Below are positions 36,651 through 44,915 of a stretch of 64,000 nt of DNA, in pieces. Within the stretch, counting starts at the first letter, position 1. Every line of letters begins with the position of its first letter. The notes beneath the pieces are model-generated. The model was given only the letters and a program-made list of their open reading frames with translations, did not search any database and was not told where the DNA came from. Origin of the DNA: Clostridium sp. JN-9 (GTDB lineage: Bacteria > Bacillota > Clostridia > Clostridiales > Clostridiaceae); contig NZ_CP035280.1 in the NCBI RefSeq assembly GCF_004103695.1, forward strand, positions 558,001-622,000. Reading direction: 5' to 3'. A program made the translations under genes and the position numbers.

Positions 36651-37790
36651 ATGGATCTAAAAAAGCTAAAATTTCTTTTAAAAAATGGAGAAGGAACTAA
36701 AGTTGATTTTAAACTCAAAATTGACTTACTAACTGAAAGCGGCAGGAAGGAGCTTGCCAAAGATGTATGCTCTATAGCAAATTCGAAAGGCGGCAGAGGA
36801 TATTTAATTATAGGAGTAGAGGACAAAACCAGAAATATTATTGGTATAGAAAATATGGATTATACTGAAGAGCAGATTCAGCAGATAGTAAGCAGCAGAT
36901 GCGATCCTCCAGTACCTATTGATATTGAAACAGTAATACATGAAAATAAAAAACTGCTGATTATAAATATTTATGACGGGCCTCAGAAACCATATCAGTC
37001 ACGGGATAATGGGGCTTTTTATATCAGACGGGGATCAACTACGGATATAATGAGAAAACAGGAATTGGTATCAGCTTTTCAAAATAATCTCTCACTTAAT
37101 ATAGAAGCATGTCCAATAGTAAAAACTGATATAAATCATCTTGATTTAAAAATGGTTGATAAATATTTTTATAATCAGGGCATTATTGTTAATGACTCTA
37201 ACAGGTTAAAGTTAATGGAAAATGGTTCAATAATAACTCAGGATAAAGAATCAAACGATTATCTTATTACCCTTGGAGGATTACTGGTATTTTGTAAAAT
37301 AAATAATGTATATATTCCACATAATATGATAAAGATAGTAAATAGTAATTCTGGGCACAGTAAATTTATAACAGGTGATTTATTGACAATGCTTAACCTT
37401 ACAGAAAAGTATTTTTTAGAAGAGTTCCCCAAAAGGTATCCGGTTAATGCTTTATTTGAGGTAGTTAAAAATGCAGTTCTATTCAGGGATTACACCATAT
37501 TTAACAGAGAAATAGAAGTAATAATACGATATTCCAAGATATATATAATCATTCCAGGTGCATTTTCAAAATTTAGTGAAGGAAATTATTTTCTTCAGGG
37601 TAAAAGAAATATGTGGATTTATGAAAAGCTGCTCACATTAGATGAAGAAAAAAAATTATATAACACAGGCAATAATATTTTTCACATTAAAAAGCCTTTT
37701 ATGGGCAAAGGAAAAGTAATCTTTGTTAACAGTATAAGGGAAAACTGTCTCAAGGTGATTTTACCTGGAATCAGTAGATTTCCTGAATAA
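36651..37790 (+). CDS. AlbA_2-domain (Schlafen-like) protein
   Basis: A 379-residue protein with an N-terminal AlbA_2 domain. GEGTKVDFKLKID near residue 13 corresponds to the 'E.E.K' edge, followed by AKDVCSIANSKGGRGYLIIGV with the typical AN..GG..IGV pattern, and PPVPIDIETV and YIRRGSTT near residues 85-130. The C-terminal part looks like the ATPase-like/winged-helix region seen in stand-alone AlbA_2 regulators (VVKNAVLFRDY). Family members include transcription regulators and Schlafen-type nucleic-acid enzymes; the function here is unknown. Good GAGGG site, start ATG at 36651, 60 bases after gerKC. Not obviously part of the ger operon. Confidence 0.72.
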   Translation: MDLKKLKFLLKNGEGTKVDFKLKIDLLTESGRKELAKDVCSIANSKGGRGYLIIGVEDKTRNIIGIENMDYTEEQIQQIVSSRCDPPVPIDIETVIHENKKLLIINIYDGPQKPYQSRDNGAFYIRRGSTTDIMRKQELVSAFQNNLSLNIEACPIVKTDINHLDLKMVDKYFYNQGIIVNDSNRLKLMENGSIITQDKESNDYLITLGGLLVFCKINNVYIPHNMIKIVNSNSGHSKFITGDLLTMLNLTEKYFLEEFPKRYPVNALFEVVKNAVLFRDYTIFNREIEVIIRYSKIYIIIPGAFSKFSEGNYFLQGKRNMWIYEKLLTLDEEKKLYNTGNNIFHIKKPFMGKGKVIFVNSIRENCLKVILPGISRFPE

Positions 37791-37921
37791 AATGGAGATT
37801 TTTACAGGTAAATAACATATTATTAATCAACAGAATAGCTCAGAGTATTGAATAAATATTCTGAATATTATATAATTTAGGTAATTAAACTCACCTAAAA
37901 ATATTAATAAGGGGTGGTAAA

Positions 37922-38329
37922 ATGATTCATGTATTTTTTAACAAAAGAGGTACAGGAAAAACAAAGGCAATGATTAATCTGGCCAATGAAATGGTTGCTC
38001 AAAACAAAGGCGATATGGTTTACATTGACGATGATAAAAGACCACTTTTTGAGTTAGACAGAAGGATAAGATTTATTTCTACTGATGAATTCAACTTAAA
38101 ACATATTGAAAGTTTTTACGGTTTTTTGTGCGGTATACTGTCCGAAAACTACGATATTAATACTATCTTTATTGATGGTTTGTTTAATATTGTAGATGAA
38201 AATGTTCAGAATGCGGCACAATTATTTTATTATATGGAGAAAATGGTTAAAGACTATAACGTTACATTCTATATTAATATTAATGCCGAACAGGAGATTC
38301 CTGAATACATGAGAAAATACGTAGCTTAA
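37922..38329 (+). CDS. Small P-loop protein of unknown function
   Basis: A 135-residue protein opening with a beta-strand and P-loop, VFFNKRGTGKTKAM (GTGKT at residues 10-14), and a possible Walker B strand TIFIDGLFN near residue 83. It has no arginine finger, signature or DNA-binding motif that I can identify. It resembles the N-terminal half of a RecA/KaiC-like or twitching-type ATPase, but is too short for those enzymes. GGGGTGG precedes the ATG. It is a single gene between the AlbA_2 gene and tyrS, with a hairpin (38376-38405) behind it. The nucleotide-binding prediction is fair; the role is unknown. Confidence 0.7.
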   Translation: MIHVFFNKRGTGKTKAMINLANEMVAQNKGDMVYIDDDKRPLFELDRRIRFISTDEFNLKHIESFYGFLCGILSENYDINTIFIDGLFNIVDENVQNAAQLFYYMEKMVKDYNVTFYININAEQEIPEYMRKYVA

Positions 38330-38375
38330 ATAAGACTACTTTTACGGTTAACTTTAAAAAGAAAACCTATATATT

Positions 38376-38405
38376 CAAGAGACTGGATGTGATTCCAGTC
38401 TCTTG
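38376..38405 (+). terminator. Hairpin terminator upstream of tyrS
   Basis: CAAGAGACTGGA (38376-38387) pairs with TCCAGTCTCTTG (38394-38405) around a short loop. The T-run after it is poor (TACTGTTT), so termination may be partial. No T-box sequence is found in front of tyrS. Confidence 0.55.
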
Positions 38406-38516
38406 TACTGTTTAACGAATTCAGCCGCATTATTGATTAATTGTAAAATAAACTATATACTAAAAAAGAATATTATTTATACTTTCTATATAACAGATAA
38501 AGGAGGAATACACAAA

Positions 38517-39734
38517 ATGAACGTTTATGATACTTTAGTAGAACGTGGATACATAAAGCAGCTTACACATGAAGAAGAAATAAGAGAATTACTTGATAAG
38601 GAAAAAATAACTTTTTATATAGGCTTCGATCCTACAGCAGACAGTCTGCATGTGGGACATTTTCTTCAAATGATGGTTATGGCTCATATGCAGAGGGCTG
38701 GTCACAGACCAATTGCTTTAATAGGAGGAGGCACAGCAATGGTTGGCGATCCAAGCGGCAAAACAGATATGAGGAAGATGCTGACAAGAGAGCAGATTAA
38801 TCATAATGGAGAGTGCTTTAAAAAGCAGCTTGAAAGACTTGTTGATTTCAGTGATGGGAAAGCTATTATGGCCAATAATGCAGATTGGCTTTTAAATTTA
38901 AATTATGTTAATTTTTTAAGAGAAATTGGAGTGCACTTTTCTGTTAATAAAATGCTTACAGCAGAATGTTTTAAGCAAAGATTGGAGAAAGGCTTGTCTT
39001 TTCTTGAATTCAATTATATGCTTATGCAGGGATATGACTTTCTTGAACTTAATAGAAGATATGGATGTGTTATGGAACTGGGTGGAGACGATCAATGGTC
39101 AAATATTTTAGCCGGAGTGGATCTTATAAGGAGAAAAGAAGGAAAGCCAAGCTATGGAATGACATTTACTTTATTAACTAACAGCGAAGGCAAGAAAATG
39201 GGAAAAACCGTAGGCGGTGCAGTATGGCTTGACAAAGAAAAGACATCTCCTTATGATTTTTACCAGTACTGGAGAAATGTTGATGATGCAGATGTTGAAA
39301 AATGTTTAGCCTTACTTACATTTTTACCAATGGATCAAGTAAGAGAATTAGGCAGATTGGAAGGCTCACAAATCAATGAAGCTAAAAAGGTATTAGCCTA
39401 TGAAGTTACAAAAATAGTGCATGGTGCTGATGAAGCTGAAAAGGCAAGAGATGCTGCAGAAGCTTTATTTTCCGGCGGCAGGGATTTAGCCAATGTTCCA
39501 ACCTGTGAGATTGATAAGACTGCTATAGAAAATACTGTATTGGATATTCTTTTACAAAATAAGATAATACCTTCAAAATCTGAAGGAAGAAGATTAATTG
39601 AGCAGGGCGGTCTTACTATTAATAATGTTAAAATAACTGATATACACCATAAATTAAACATAGATGATTTTAAGGATGGCAGTGTGCTAATTAGAAGAGG
39701 AAAGAAAAATTACAACAGATTAATATTAAAGTAA
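38517..39734 (+). CDS. tyrS: Tyrosyl-tRNA synthetase
   Basis: A 405-residue class Ic synthetase charging tRNA-Tyr. The HIGH motif is seen as HVGHF in [12 protein letters not shown], tyrosine-site residues in [12 protein letters not shown] and GGDDQWSN, and the KMSKS loop as KKMGKT. A C-terminal S4 RNA-binding domain ([16 protein letters not shown]) follows. The ATG at 38517 is preceded by AAGGAGG (38500-38506); the frame is open upstream but lacks a ribosome site. Unlike trpS in this window, no T-box leader is visible, so its control differs or is constitutive. Confidence 0.96.
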   Translation: MNVYDTLVERGYIKQLTHEEEIRELLDKEKITFYIGFDPTADSLHVGHFLQMMVMAHMQRAGHRPIALIGGGTAMVGDPSGKTDMRKMLTREQINHNGECFKKQLERLVDFSDGKAIMANNADWLLNLNYVNFLREIGVHFSVNKMLTAECFKQRLEKGLSFLEFNYMLMQGYDFLELNRRYGCVMELGGDDQWSNILAGVDLIRRKEGKPSYGMTFTLLTNSEGKKMGKTVGGAVWLDKEKTSPYDFYQYWRNVDDADVEKCLALLTFLPMDQVRELGRLEGSQINEAKKVLAYEVTKIVHGADEAEKARDAAEALFSGGRDLANVPTCEIDKTAIENTVLDILLQNKIIPSKSEGRRLIEQGGLTINNVKITDIHHKLNIDDFKDGSVLIRRGKKNYNRLILK

Positions 39735-39740
39735 AAATAA

Positions 39741-39768
39741 TAAATGCCCGGGTTAACCTGGGCATTTA
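39741..39768. terminator. Bidirectional terminator between tyrS and rimI
   Basis: TAAATGCCC (39741-39749) pairs with GGGCATTTA (39760-39768), with further GG/CC pairing in the loop. It serves the converging tyrS and tsaE-tsaB-rimI units. Confidence 0.75.
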
Positions 39769-39770
39769 TA

Positions 39771-40232
39771 CTATGTAAAGTACTTCCAAAGGATTAAAGC
39801 ATCTTCATTGTTATCCTCATAATATCCTTTACGCATTCCTTCCTGAATAAAACCAAATTTTTTATAAAGATTTTTTGCAGCTATGTTAGAAGCTCTTACT
39901 TCTAATGTTATTCCTATAACCAATTCTAATTTGCATATATCAATCATTGCATCCATAAGCATATTTCCAATCCCTGTTCCTCTGTACTCAGGGTGAACTG
40001 CAATATTTGTTACATGGGCCTCATCTACTATAATCCATAAACCGCCATAACCTAATATTAAACCATCCTTCTTTGCAACAACATACCTGGCAAAAGAATT
40101 ATCAGTTAATTCCTTTATTAGTGATTCTCTGCTCCAGGGAGTTTTAAAGCTAAGTCTGCTTATGTTTAATATTTCATCAATATCTTTTATGGTAAGGCAG
40201 CTTATTTCAACTGAATTATTCAACTTTATCAT
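39771..40232 (-). CDS. rimI: Ribosomal protein S18 alanine N-acetyltransferase RimI-type
   Basis: A 153-residue GNAT acetyltransferase. In RimI this acetylates the N-terminal alanine of ribosomal protein S18. The acetyl-CoA motif A is VHPEYRGTGIGNMLMD, with a preceding strand AHVTNIAVH and the C-terminal EVRASNIAAKNLYKKFGF. It overlaps the end of tsaB by 17 bases, a widespread arrangement in Firmicutes. The ATG at 40232 has AAGGA abutting it with no spacing; a TTG three codons downstream would have about 9 bases and may be the true start. Substrate specificity rests on the gene neighbourhood. Confidence 0.87.
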   Translation of the reverse strand: MIKLNNSVEISCLTIKDIDEILNISRLSFKTPWSRESLIKELTDNSFARYVVAKKDGLILGYGGLWIIVDEAHVTNIAVHPEYRGTGIGNMLMDAMIDICKLELVIGITLEVRASNIAAKNLYKKFGFIQEGMRKGYYEDNNEDALILWKYFT

Positions 40233-40929
40233 TCCTTATCTTATTTTCATATTCACGCTCTGCCTGAGATTTCATCATATAATTTGGAGAAAAACTATAA
40301 ATATTGTCTTCTTTTGATTCTTTAAGAAGTTCTATACCTATAGCACCTAATGAAGAAGCTTTTACAACATTTAAATGGCTTGGTGCAAATAAAGCATTAG
40401 GAAACTTCAATAGTATTTTACTTTTAAATTTATCTATAGCGTCACCTATGAAACATATAGGCTGCTGGTAATGCTCTAATTTTAATAGTAAATCATCCAT
40501 GGATATTATTTCTTCAGAGGATAATTCTTTTAGATGATCTTTATCAAATGAGAATAAATTAGTGTACACATTTCCTCTTAATGCATCCATTATAGGGCAT
40601 ACAATACCATTGGTATAAGCCATGTTATAAGCAAGTGCCTGCAGTGATGATACAGAAACAAAAGGCTTGTTTGTTCCTGTGCATAATCCTTTAACTGTAG
40701 CAGCTCCGATTCTTAAACCTGTAAATGATCCAGGCCCTTTTGAAACTACAAAGCCATCAATGGAATTTATATTCAATTTTAAATATGATAATAAATCATC
40801 AATTATTTTCATCATAATAACTGAATGCTGTTTTGTATGATTTACTGTTATTTCACCTAACAGCTTATTATCATCAATTACTGCACAGGTTGCTGATTCT
40901 GTGGCAGTATCAATACAAAGAACTTTCAT
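40216..40929 (-). CDS. tsaB: tRNA t6A biosynthesis protein TsaB
   Basis: A 237-residue ASKHA-fold protein, starting MKVLCIDTATESATCAVI with KGPGSFTGLRIGAATVKGL near residues 64-82. TsaB is the non-catalytic partner that joins TsaD and TsaE in transferring threonylcarbamoyl to A37 of ANN-decoding tRNAs. It lacks the metal-binding HxxxH of TsaD, as expected. It sits 19 bases downstream of tsaE and overlaps rimI, in one minus-strand operon. tsaD is on the opposite strand about 8 kb away. Confidence 0.94.
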   Translation of the reverse strand: MKVLCIDTATESATCAVIDDNKLLGEITVNHTKQHSVIMMKIIDDLLSYLKLNINSIDGFVVSKGPGSFTGLRIGAATVKGLCTGTNKPFVSVSSLQALAYNMAYTNGIVCPIMDALRGNVYTNLFSFDKDHLKELSSEEIISMDDLLLKLEHYQQPICFIGDAIDKFKSKILLKFPNALFAPSHLNVVKASSLGAIGIELLKESKEDNIYSFSPNYMMKSQAEREYENKIRNDKVE

Positions 40930-40948
40930 AAAAAATTTCTCCTTATCT

Positions 40949-41407
40949 CTATAATTTTAAAGTATCTACATACTTGTATTTTGAACTGGTATAACTAAAT
41001 ACAAAACACCTGTAATCCTCACCCTTATGTGGATCTTTATAAATATTTATGCTTAAATGTTCTTTAGGAATTAAAGGCTCTATATATTTTGACCACTCAA
41101 TAACTGAAACGGCATCACTAAATATGTATTCATCAAAGCCAATAGCCTGAATTTCATCCACATCACTTACTCTGTATACATCAAAATGGAATAATTTTAA
41201 TCTGCCATTATATTCATTAACTATATTAAAGGTGGGGCTTGTAATGTATTCATGGATATCCAAACCAAGTGCAATGCCTTTTGTAAGATGTGTCTTACCA
41301 GTGCCAAGATCACCATCTATACAAATAATATCACCTGGATTCACTAATTCCCCAATTTTTTTGCCTAAAGCCAATGTATCTTCAACACTATTTACACAAA
41401 TTTTCAT
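40949..41407 (-). CDS. tsaE: tRNA t6A biosynthesis ATPase TsaE
   Basis: A 152-residue P-loop ATPase that drives turnover of the TsaB-TsaD-TsaE complex. The Walker A motif is DGDLGTGKTH, followed by the switch ITSPTFNIVNEY and the aromatic/acidic region LFHFDVYR; VIEWSKY is the conserved C-terminal motif. Length is normal. AGAGGTG upstream of the ATG on the minus strand. It is the first gene of the tsaE-tsaB-rimI operon. It diverges from the ZnuA-like lipoprotein gene, with 214 bases between. Confidence 0.95.
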   Translation of the reverse strand: MKICVNSVEDTLALGKKIGELVNPGDIICIDGDLGTGKTHLTKGIALGLDIHEYITSPTFNIVNEYNGRLKLFHFDVYRVSDVDEIQAIGFDEYIFSDAVSVIEWSKYIEPLIPKEHLSINIYKDPHKGEDYRCFVFSYTSSKYKYVDTLKL

Positions 41408-41544
41408 TCTACACCTCTATTATGTTTAATCTCAATATATAAAGTAAATATTTTCTTTCAAAGTATTACTAAAATTTATAGTAATACAATAGTATAATAT
41501 AAGCAAGTCAATTAATTTAATGCTTAATAAAATATTTAATTGCA

Positions 41545-41573
41545 TTGTTACATTAATTTATGTAAAATATAAT
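41545..41573 (+). promoter_or_regulatory. Promoter with palindromic operator, upstream of the ZnuA-like gene
   Basis: TTGTTA (41545-41550), 17-base spacer, TATAAT (41568-41573). The spacer carries a perfect inverted repeat TTACAT-N6-ATGTAA (41548-41565) overlapping the -35 box, in an ideal position for repression. It does not match the Zur, PerR or Fur consensus that I know. Confidence 0.6.
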
Positions 41574-41621
41574 ATAAGATAACATAAATTTGGAATTACT
41601 ATAGCATTTGGAGTGAGAAAA

Positions 41622-42599
41622 TTGAATAGTGGTAATAAATTTAGAACTAAATTAATAATTACGGCATTAACTATAGTAATCGTGTTAATAATTATTACTG
41701 CATGCTCATCTAAAGTTACAGATGATAAAACTGTCCCTGATACTGTTAAAAGTAACGATACTGATGTTGTTTTAAATATAATGGTAAGCGATAAGACCCT
41801 TGCAAATTTAACAAAAGAAATTGTAAAGGATAGACATTTTGTAGATTATATGTTTCAGGATAGAAACAGCGGCTTAACATTTAAATTTTCAGATGATAGT
41901 ATATCAAATGTCAGCAATGAGGATTTATTTATTTATTTTGGAGCCAGTTATGAACCATGGGCTAACAGCTTTACCGATAAGCTAAGTAAAAGTAAGGTAG
42001 GAATTATAAATGCATCCAGGGGAATTAAGCTGAATATGCTTTCAAAAGAAGTTAAATATGGAGACATAACAGTTAAAGAAAATCCTTATTACTTTCTTAA
42101 TTTAGATGATTATAAAATTGCGTTAAGTAATATTAAAAACGCGGTTGAAGACAGAGACCCTAAAAACAGGGATATATATGAAAAAAATTTTGACAGTGCC
42201 ATGAAAAAAATAGAACCCATTCAAAAAAGCATAAAAGATTTATCAGATGCTTCTAAAAATATTACAATCTTAACATGTGAAGATTACATGGATTATTATC
42301 TAAAATATACTTCATTAAAGCAGATTAAGGCTGATATGACAGGATCCGACAAGGATCAAATAATATCTGATCCAGCAACCCTTCAAAAGTTAGATGATAG
42401 TTTTAAAAACAATAATAAGATAATATTTCTATATGCAGATGATAATTACCTAAAGGCAAATGAAGATATTATTAAAAAATATGATATGACTACTGTTAAG
42501 TGGAATCTTCAGGAAAGCAGCTTTAATTGCCTGAACTTAATTAAAAAGAATACTGAGGAATTAAAAAAGGCAGTTGATTTAATAGAGCCAAAACAATAA
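41622..42599 (+). CDS. ZnuA-fold lipoprotein lacking canonical metal ligands
   Basis: A 325-residue lipoprotein with a signal anchor (LIITALTIVIVLIIITAC) and lipobox ITAC. The rest follows the cluster A-I metal-binding protein pattern (NEDLFIYFGASYEPW, paired lobes, long linker helix). The expected metal ligands are absent: the DPHSYEP loop reads QDRNSGLTF; the PHxWLDP motif reads NPYYFLNL; the third His position reads LTCEDYMDYY; the last acidic motif is also changed. No permease or ATPase gene is adjacent. It may bind another ligand or act as a sensor. A TTG at 41622 is chosen because GGAG is at 41610-41613; a GTG at 41613 overlaps it. Confidence 0.75.
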   Translation: MNSGNKFRTKLIITALTIVIVLIIITACSSKVTDDKTVPDTVKSNDTDVVLNIMVSDKTLANLTKEIVKDRHFVDYMFQDRNSGLTFKFSDDSISNVSNEDLFIYFGASYEPWANSFTDKLSKSKVGIINASRGIKLNMLSKEVKYGDITVKENPYYFLNLDDYKIALSNIKNAVEDRDPKNRDIYEKNFDSAMKKIEPIQKSIKDLSDASKNITILTCEDYMDYYLKYTSLKQIKADMTGSDKDQIISDPATLQKLDDSFKNNNKIIFLYADDNYLKANEDIIKKYDMTTVKWNLQESSFNCLNLIKKNTEELKKAVDLIEPKQ

Positions 42600-42660
42600 T
42601 ATACATAAATTTTCTACTATAAAATACTTTTATTTTTATTAGGAAATGGGAGGTATTATC

Positions 42661-43281
42661 ATGTTTGTAACAAATCTAATGCTTTTAAAAGAAAAACTGG
42701 TTACTGTTTCACCGAAAGATTCAATAGAAAAAGCTCTTAAGGTAATTGAAGAAAACAAATTTCTTTCTGTCCCAGTTGTAGAAGACGATAAATTTTATGG
42801 CGCAATTTCAAAAAGTGATATTTATGAATTTTACTATGATAAGTGTCCAGATAAGAAGTGCCTATTATCAGATTTTAAAGTTGAGAATGTCATGAGAACT
42901 AATATTCAAAAGGTGACCCCACTGGATCAGGTTGAACAGGCATCACATTTTTTAGAGACAAATAATATTGCCTTTGTAGCAGTAGTTGATAATCAGGGGA
43001 AATTTAAAGGTATAGTAACACATCATGCAATATTTCATGAGTTTACAGAATTATTTGGATTGAATAAAGGAAGAAGACTGGCAGTCATAGCTTATGATAT
43101 ACCTGGCCAGGTGTCAAAGCTGACAAAGATAATATCTGAAAATGAAGGGGATATTTTAAGCTTTGTAGTGGTAGATCCTAAAAGTGTAACTGATGTAAAA
43201 GAAATTGTAATGAGAATACGAACTGATAATTTTGATGGTATACTGGCAAAAGTACGTGAAGCAGGATTTAAAATTCAGTAG
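42661..43281 (+). CDS. CBS-CBS-ACT domain protein (AcuB-like)
   Basis: A 206-residue soluble protein with two CBS motifs (about 5-60, ending FYGAISKSDIYEFY; about 75-130, ending FKGIVTHHAIFHEF) and a C-terminal ACT-like domain (AVIAYDIPGQVSKLTKIISENEGDI). This arrangement and length match Bacillus AcuB. CBS pairs bind adenine nucleotides such as AMP or c-di-AMP, and ACT domains bind small ligands, so a regulatory role is likely; the partner is unknown. The ATG at 42661 follows GGGAGG (42648-42653). An ATG 15 bases upstream overlaps that ribosome site and is rejected. Confidence 0.85.
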   Translation: MFVTNLMLLKEKLVTVSPKDSIEKALKVIEENKFLSVPVVEDDKFYGAISKSDIYEFYYDKCPDKKCLLSDFKVENVMRTNIQKVTPLDQVEQASHFLETNNIAFVAVVDNQGKFKGIVTHHAIFHEFTELFGLNKGRRLAVIAYDIPGQVSKLTKIISENEGDILSFVVVDPKSVTDVKEIVMRIRTDNFDGILAKVREAGFKIQ

Positions 43282-43296
43282 ATAAGCAGCCATGAT

Positions 43297-43358
43297 AAAT
43301 CTATATTTGTAAAACAAATATCACAATATTTCATAAAAGGTATTGCAAATATAGATTT
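43297..43358. repeat. 13-bp inverted repeat flanking the tRNA promoter
   Basis: AAATCTATATTTG (43297-43309) and its perfect complement (43346-43358) are separated by 36 bases. The right arm overlaps the -35 box of the tRNA-Trp promoter. It may be a terminator-like hairpin for the upstream gene or a regulatory site. Confidence 0.5.
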
Positions 43359-43371
43359 TATGGGATATAAT
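43343..43371 (+). promoter_or_regulatory. Promoter of tRNA-Trp
   Basis: TTGCAA (43343-43348), 17-base spacer, TATAAT (43366-43371). Predicted transcription start is about 6 bases before the mature tRNA. Confidence 0.7.
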
Positions 43372-43383
43372 TATTCATGTCTT

Positions 43384-43459
43384 AGGGGTATAGCTCAGTT
43401 GGTAGAGTAGCGGTCTCCAAAACCGTTGGTTGTAGGTTCGAGACCTACTACCCCTGCCA
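43384..43459 (+). tRNA. tRNA-Trp (anticodon CCA)
   Basis: A 76-base cloverleaf including an encoded CCA end. The acceptor stem AGGGGTA pairs with TACCCCT (43449-43455), then G and CCA. The D-arm begins TAGCTCAGTTGG, the anticodon loop CTCCAAA has CCA at 43417-43419, and the T-arm is GTAGG-TTCGAGA-CCTAC. It decodes UGG and is the tRNA that the trpS T-box at 27041 would sense. Confidence 0.98.
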
Positions 43460-43471
43460 GATATTGGACTA

Positions 43472-43508
43472 AATAGATATTAGCAAAGGGCTGATATCTA
43501 TTTTTTTT
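43472..43508 (+). terminator. Terminator after tRNA-Trp
   Basis: AATAGATATTAG pairs with CTGATATCTATT (43491-43502, one G-T pair), followed by a run of eight T (43501-43508). Confidence 0.85.
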
Positions 43509-43540
43509 GCTGGAAAAATATTTTACGAGGTGAAGCTTTA

Positions 43541-44782
43541 ATGGACAATATTAATCTATTTCAATTGATTTCTGCTTTTTCCACGTCAATAGACTTTGCC
43601 GAGACCGGTTTTTTTTATGATGATAGTTATCTGAATGCATTCCAAAGTATAAAGAAAAAGAATGGAAAGTTTACAAACCATTCGAAAAGAACGGCTTATG
43701 TGGCGGAACGTTTAAGTAAACAGATATCCTCAGATAGTGAATTTTTGAAAAAGGCATTTTTTGTGACTTCATTACATGACATAGGTGCATCATTTTATAT
43801 TGAAGAAGCTCATAGTGACAAAGTTCAAATGTATAAACACTCCGTTAAGGGAAGCACTTTGATAAAGAATTTTCCTTTTATGGATGAGGAAGCATCACTG
43901 GCTGTTAAGTATCACCATGAAAATTATGATGGCAGCGGACATTTTGGCCTCACTGGCAATGAGATCCCAATATTAGCTCAAATTATCAGAACTGCTGATG
44001 CCTTTGATGTGTTATATGATGATGATAAAAATAATTTTACACAAAGGAAGCACATAGCTGAATGGATGAATAAAAAGAAGGATGTTATTTTTAATCCACA
44101 TTTAATTGATATATTTATAGATGTACAAAGCAAGGACAGATTTTGGCTTGATGTTGAAAACATTGGTGTAAACCCTAAAATTATTTCAGATATTATCCCT
44201 GAAGTATCACTGAACATCAGCTGGAAAGAGTTAAGGGATATTGCATGGGTGTTTGCTGATATAATAGATTCTAAAAGCCCTTTTACATATACCCATTCAT
44301 CAGGTTTGGCTAAACTGATTAATAAAATATCAGGTTATTTGAATTGTGATGAAGAAAAAAGAACTAAATTGGAAGCAGCAGCTTTACTCCACGACATTGG
44401 TAAATTGAGAATACCAAATTCCATACTGAACAAGCCCGGGAAACTTACTGATGATGAATATACTGTAATAAGATCTCATACATATTATACAAGATACATA
44501 TTATCTCAGGTAGATGGACTTAGTGAAATTACTGACTGGGCAGCAAATCACCATGAGAAATTAGATGGCAGCGGATATCCTTTGGGAATTTCAGGAAGCT
44601 CTCTTTCGAAAGAAGAAAGATTAATGGGAGTTTGTGACATGTATCAGGCCTTAACTGAAAACAGGCCATACAGACCAGGTATGAGTGAAGCAAAAGCATT
44701 CAGTATACTAGATGACTCAGTTAACAAAGGTAAAATCAGTGGGGAAGCTGTTAATGTGTTAAAAAAAGTTGTGAAAAGCTAA
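43541..44782 (+). CDS. Tandem HD / HD-GYP domain protein
   Basis: A 413-residue cytoplasmic protein with two HD phosphohydrolase domains. The first has FTNHSKRTAYVAERL, LHDIG (about residue 82) and HHENYDGSGHFGL, where the GYP motif is degenerate. The second has LHDIGKL (about residue 283) and HHEKLDGSGYPLG, a canonical HD-GYP signature that usually hydrolyses cyclic di-GMP. A related tandem layout occurs in some HD-GYP regulators, where one copy is structural. ACGAGGTG precedes the ATG. There is no membrane or receiver domain. The upstream tRNA terminator implies its own promoter or read-through. The in vivo substrate is unproven. Confidence 0.88.
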   Translation: MDNINLFQLISAFSTSIDFAETGFFYDDSYLNAFQSIKKKNGKFTNHSKRTAYVAERLSKQISSDSEFLKKAFFVTSLHDIGASFYIEEAHSDKVQMYKHSVKGSTLIKNFPFMDEEASLAVKYHHENYDGSGHFGLTGNEIPILAQIIRTADAFDVLYDDDKNNFTQRKHIAEWMNKKKDVIFNPHLIDIFIDVQSKDRFWLDVENIGVNPKIISDIIPEVSLNISWKELRDIAWVFADIIDSKSPFTYTHSSGLAKLINKISGYLNCDEEKRTKLEAAALLHDIGKLRIPNSILNKPGKLTDDEYTVIRSHTYYTRYILSQVDGLSEITDWAANHHEKLDGSGYPLGISGSSLSKEERLMGVCDMYQALTENRPYRPGMSEAKAFSILDDSVNKGKISGEAVNVLKKVVKS

Positions 44783-44800
44783 TTTTATTTTATGCTATAC

Positions 44801-44829
44801 TTGAATAAAGCATTGAATTGTGCTATTAT
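44801..44829 (+). promoter_or_regulatory. Promoter of the glycerol-type redox operon
   Basis: TTGAAT (44801-44806), 17-base spacer, TATTAT (44824-44829). The predicted start near 44836 leaves a leader of about 97 bases that contains a terminator. Confidence 0.6.
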
Positions 44830-44866
44830 ATTACATGAAATAGAATATTTTATTGGCAGAGTAATG

Positions 44867-44915
44867 AGAGCCAGGTAAATGGTGTTAACACCTTTTATTT
44901 GGCTCTTTTTGTTTT
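44867..44915 (+). promoter_or_regulatory. Leader terminator (probable attenuator) before the GlpA-like gene
   Basis: AGAGCCA (44867-44873) pairs with TGGCTCT (44900-44906). The inner part contains the perfect palindrome GGTGTTAACACC (44881-44892) and AAA/TTT pairing, followed by TTTTTGTTTTT. It lies between the promoter at 44801 and the ribosome site at 44919, so it must be overcome for expression. In Firmicutes, glycerol operons are controlled by the antiterminator GlpP acting on such a leader; GlpP control here is inference. Confidence 0.6.

Noticed and set aside
36651-38329. Anti-phage defence island around the AlbA_2 gene
   Set aside because: AlbA_2 domains do occur in defence systems, but no nuclease, toxin, helicase or other defence gene is adjacent and the flanks are germination and housekeeping genes.
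38330-38516. T-box leader for tyrS
   Set aside because: No AGGTGGTACCGCG-like sequence or stem I in the region; only a short hairpin is present.
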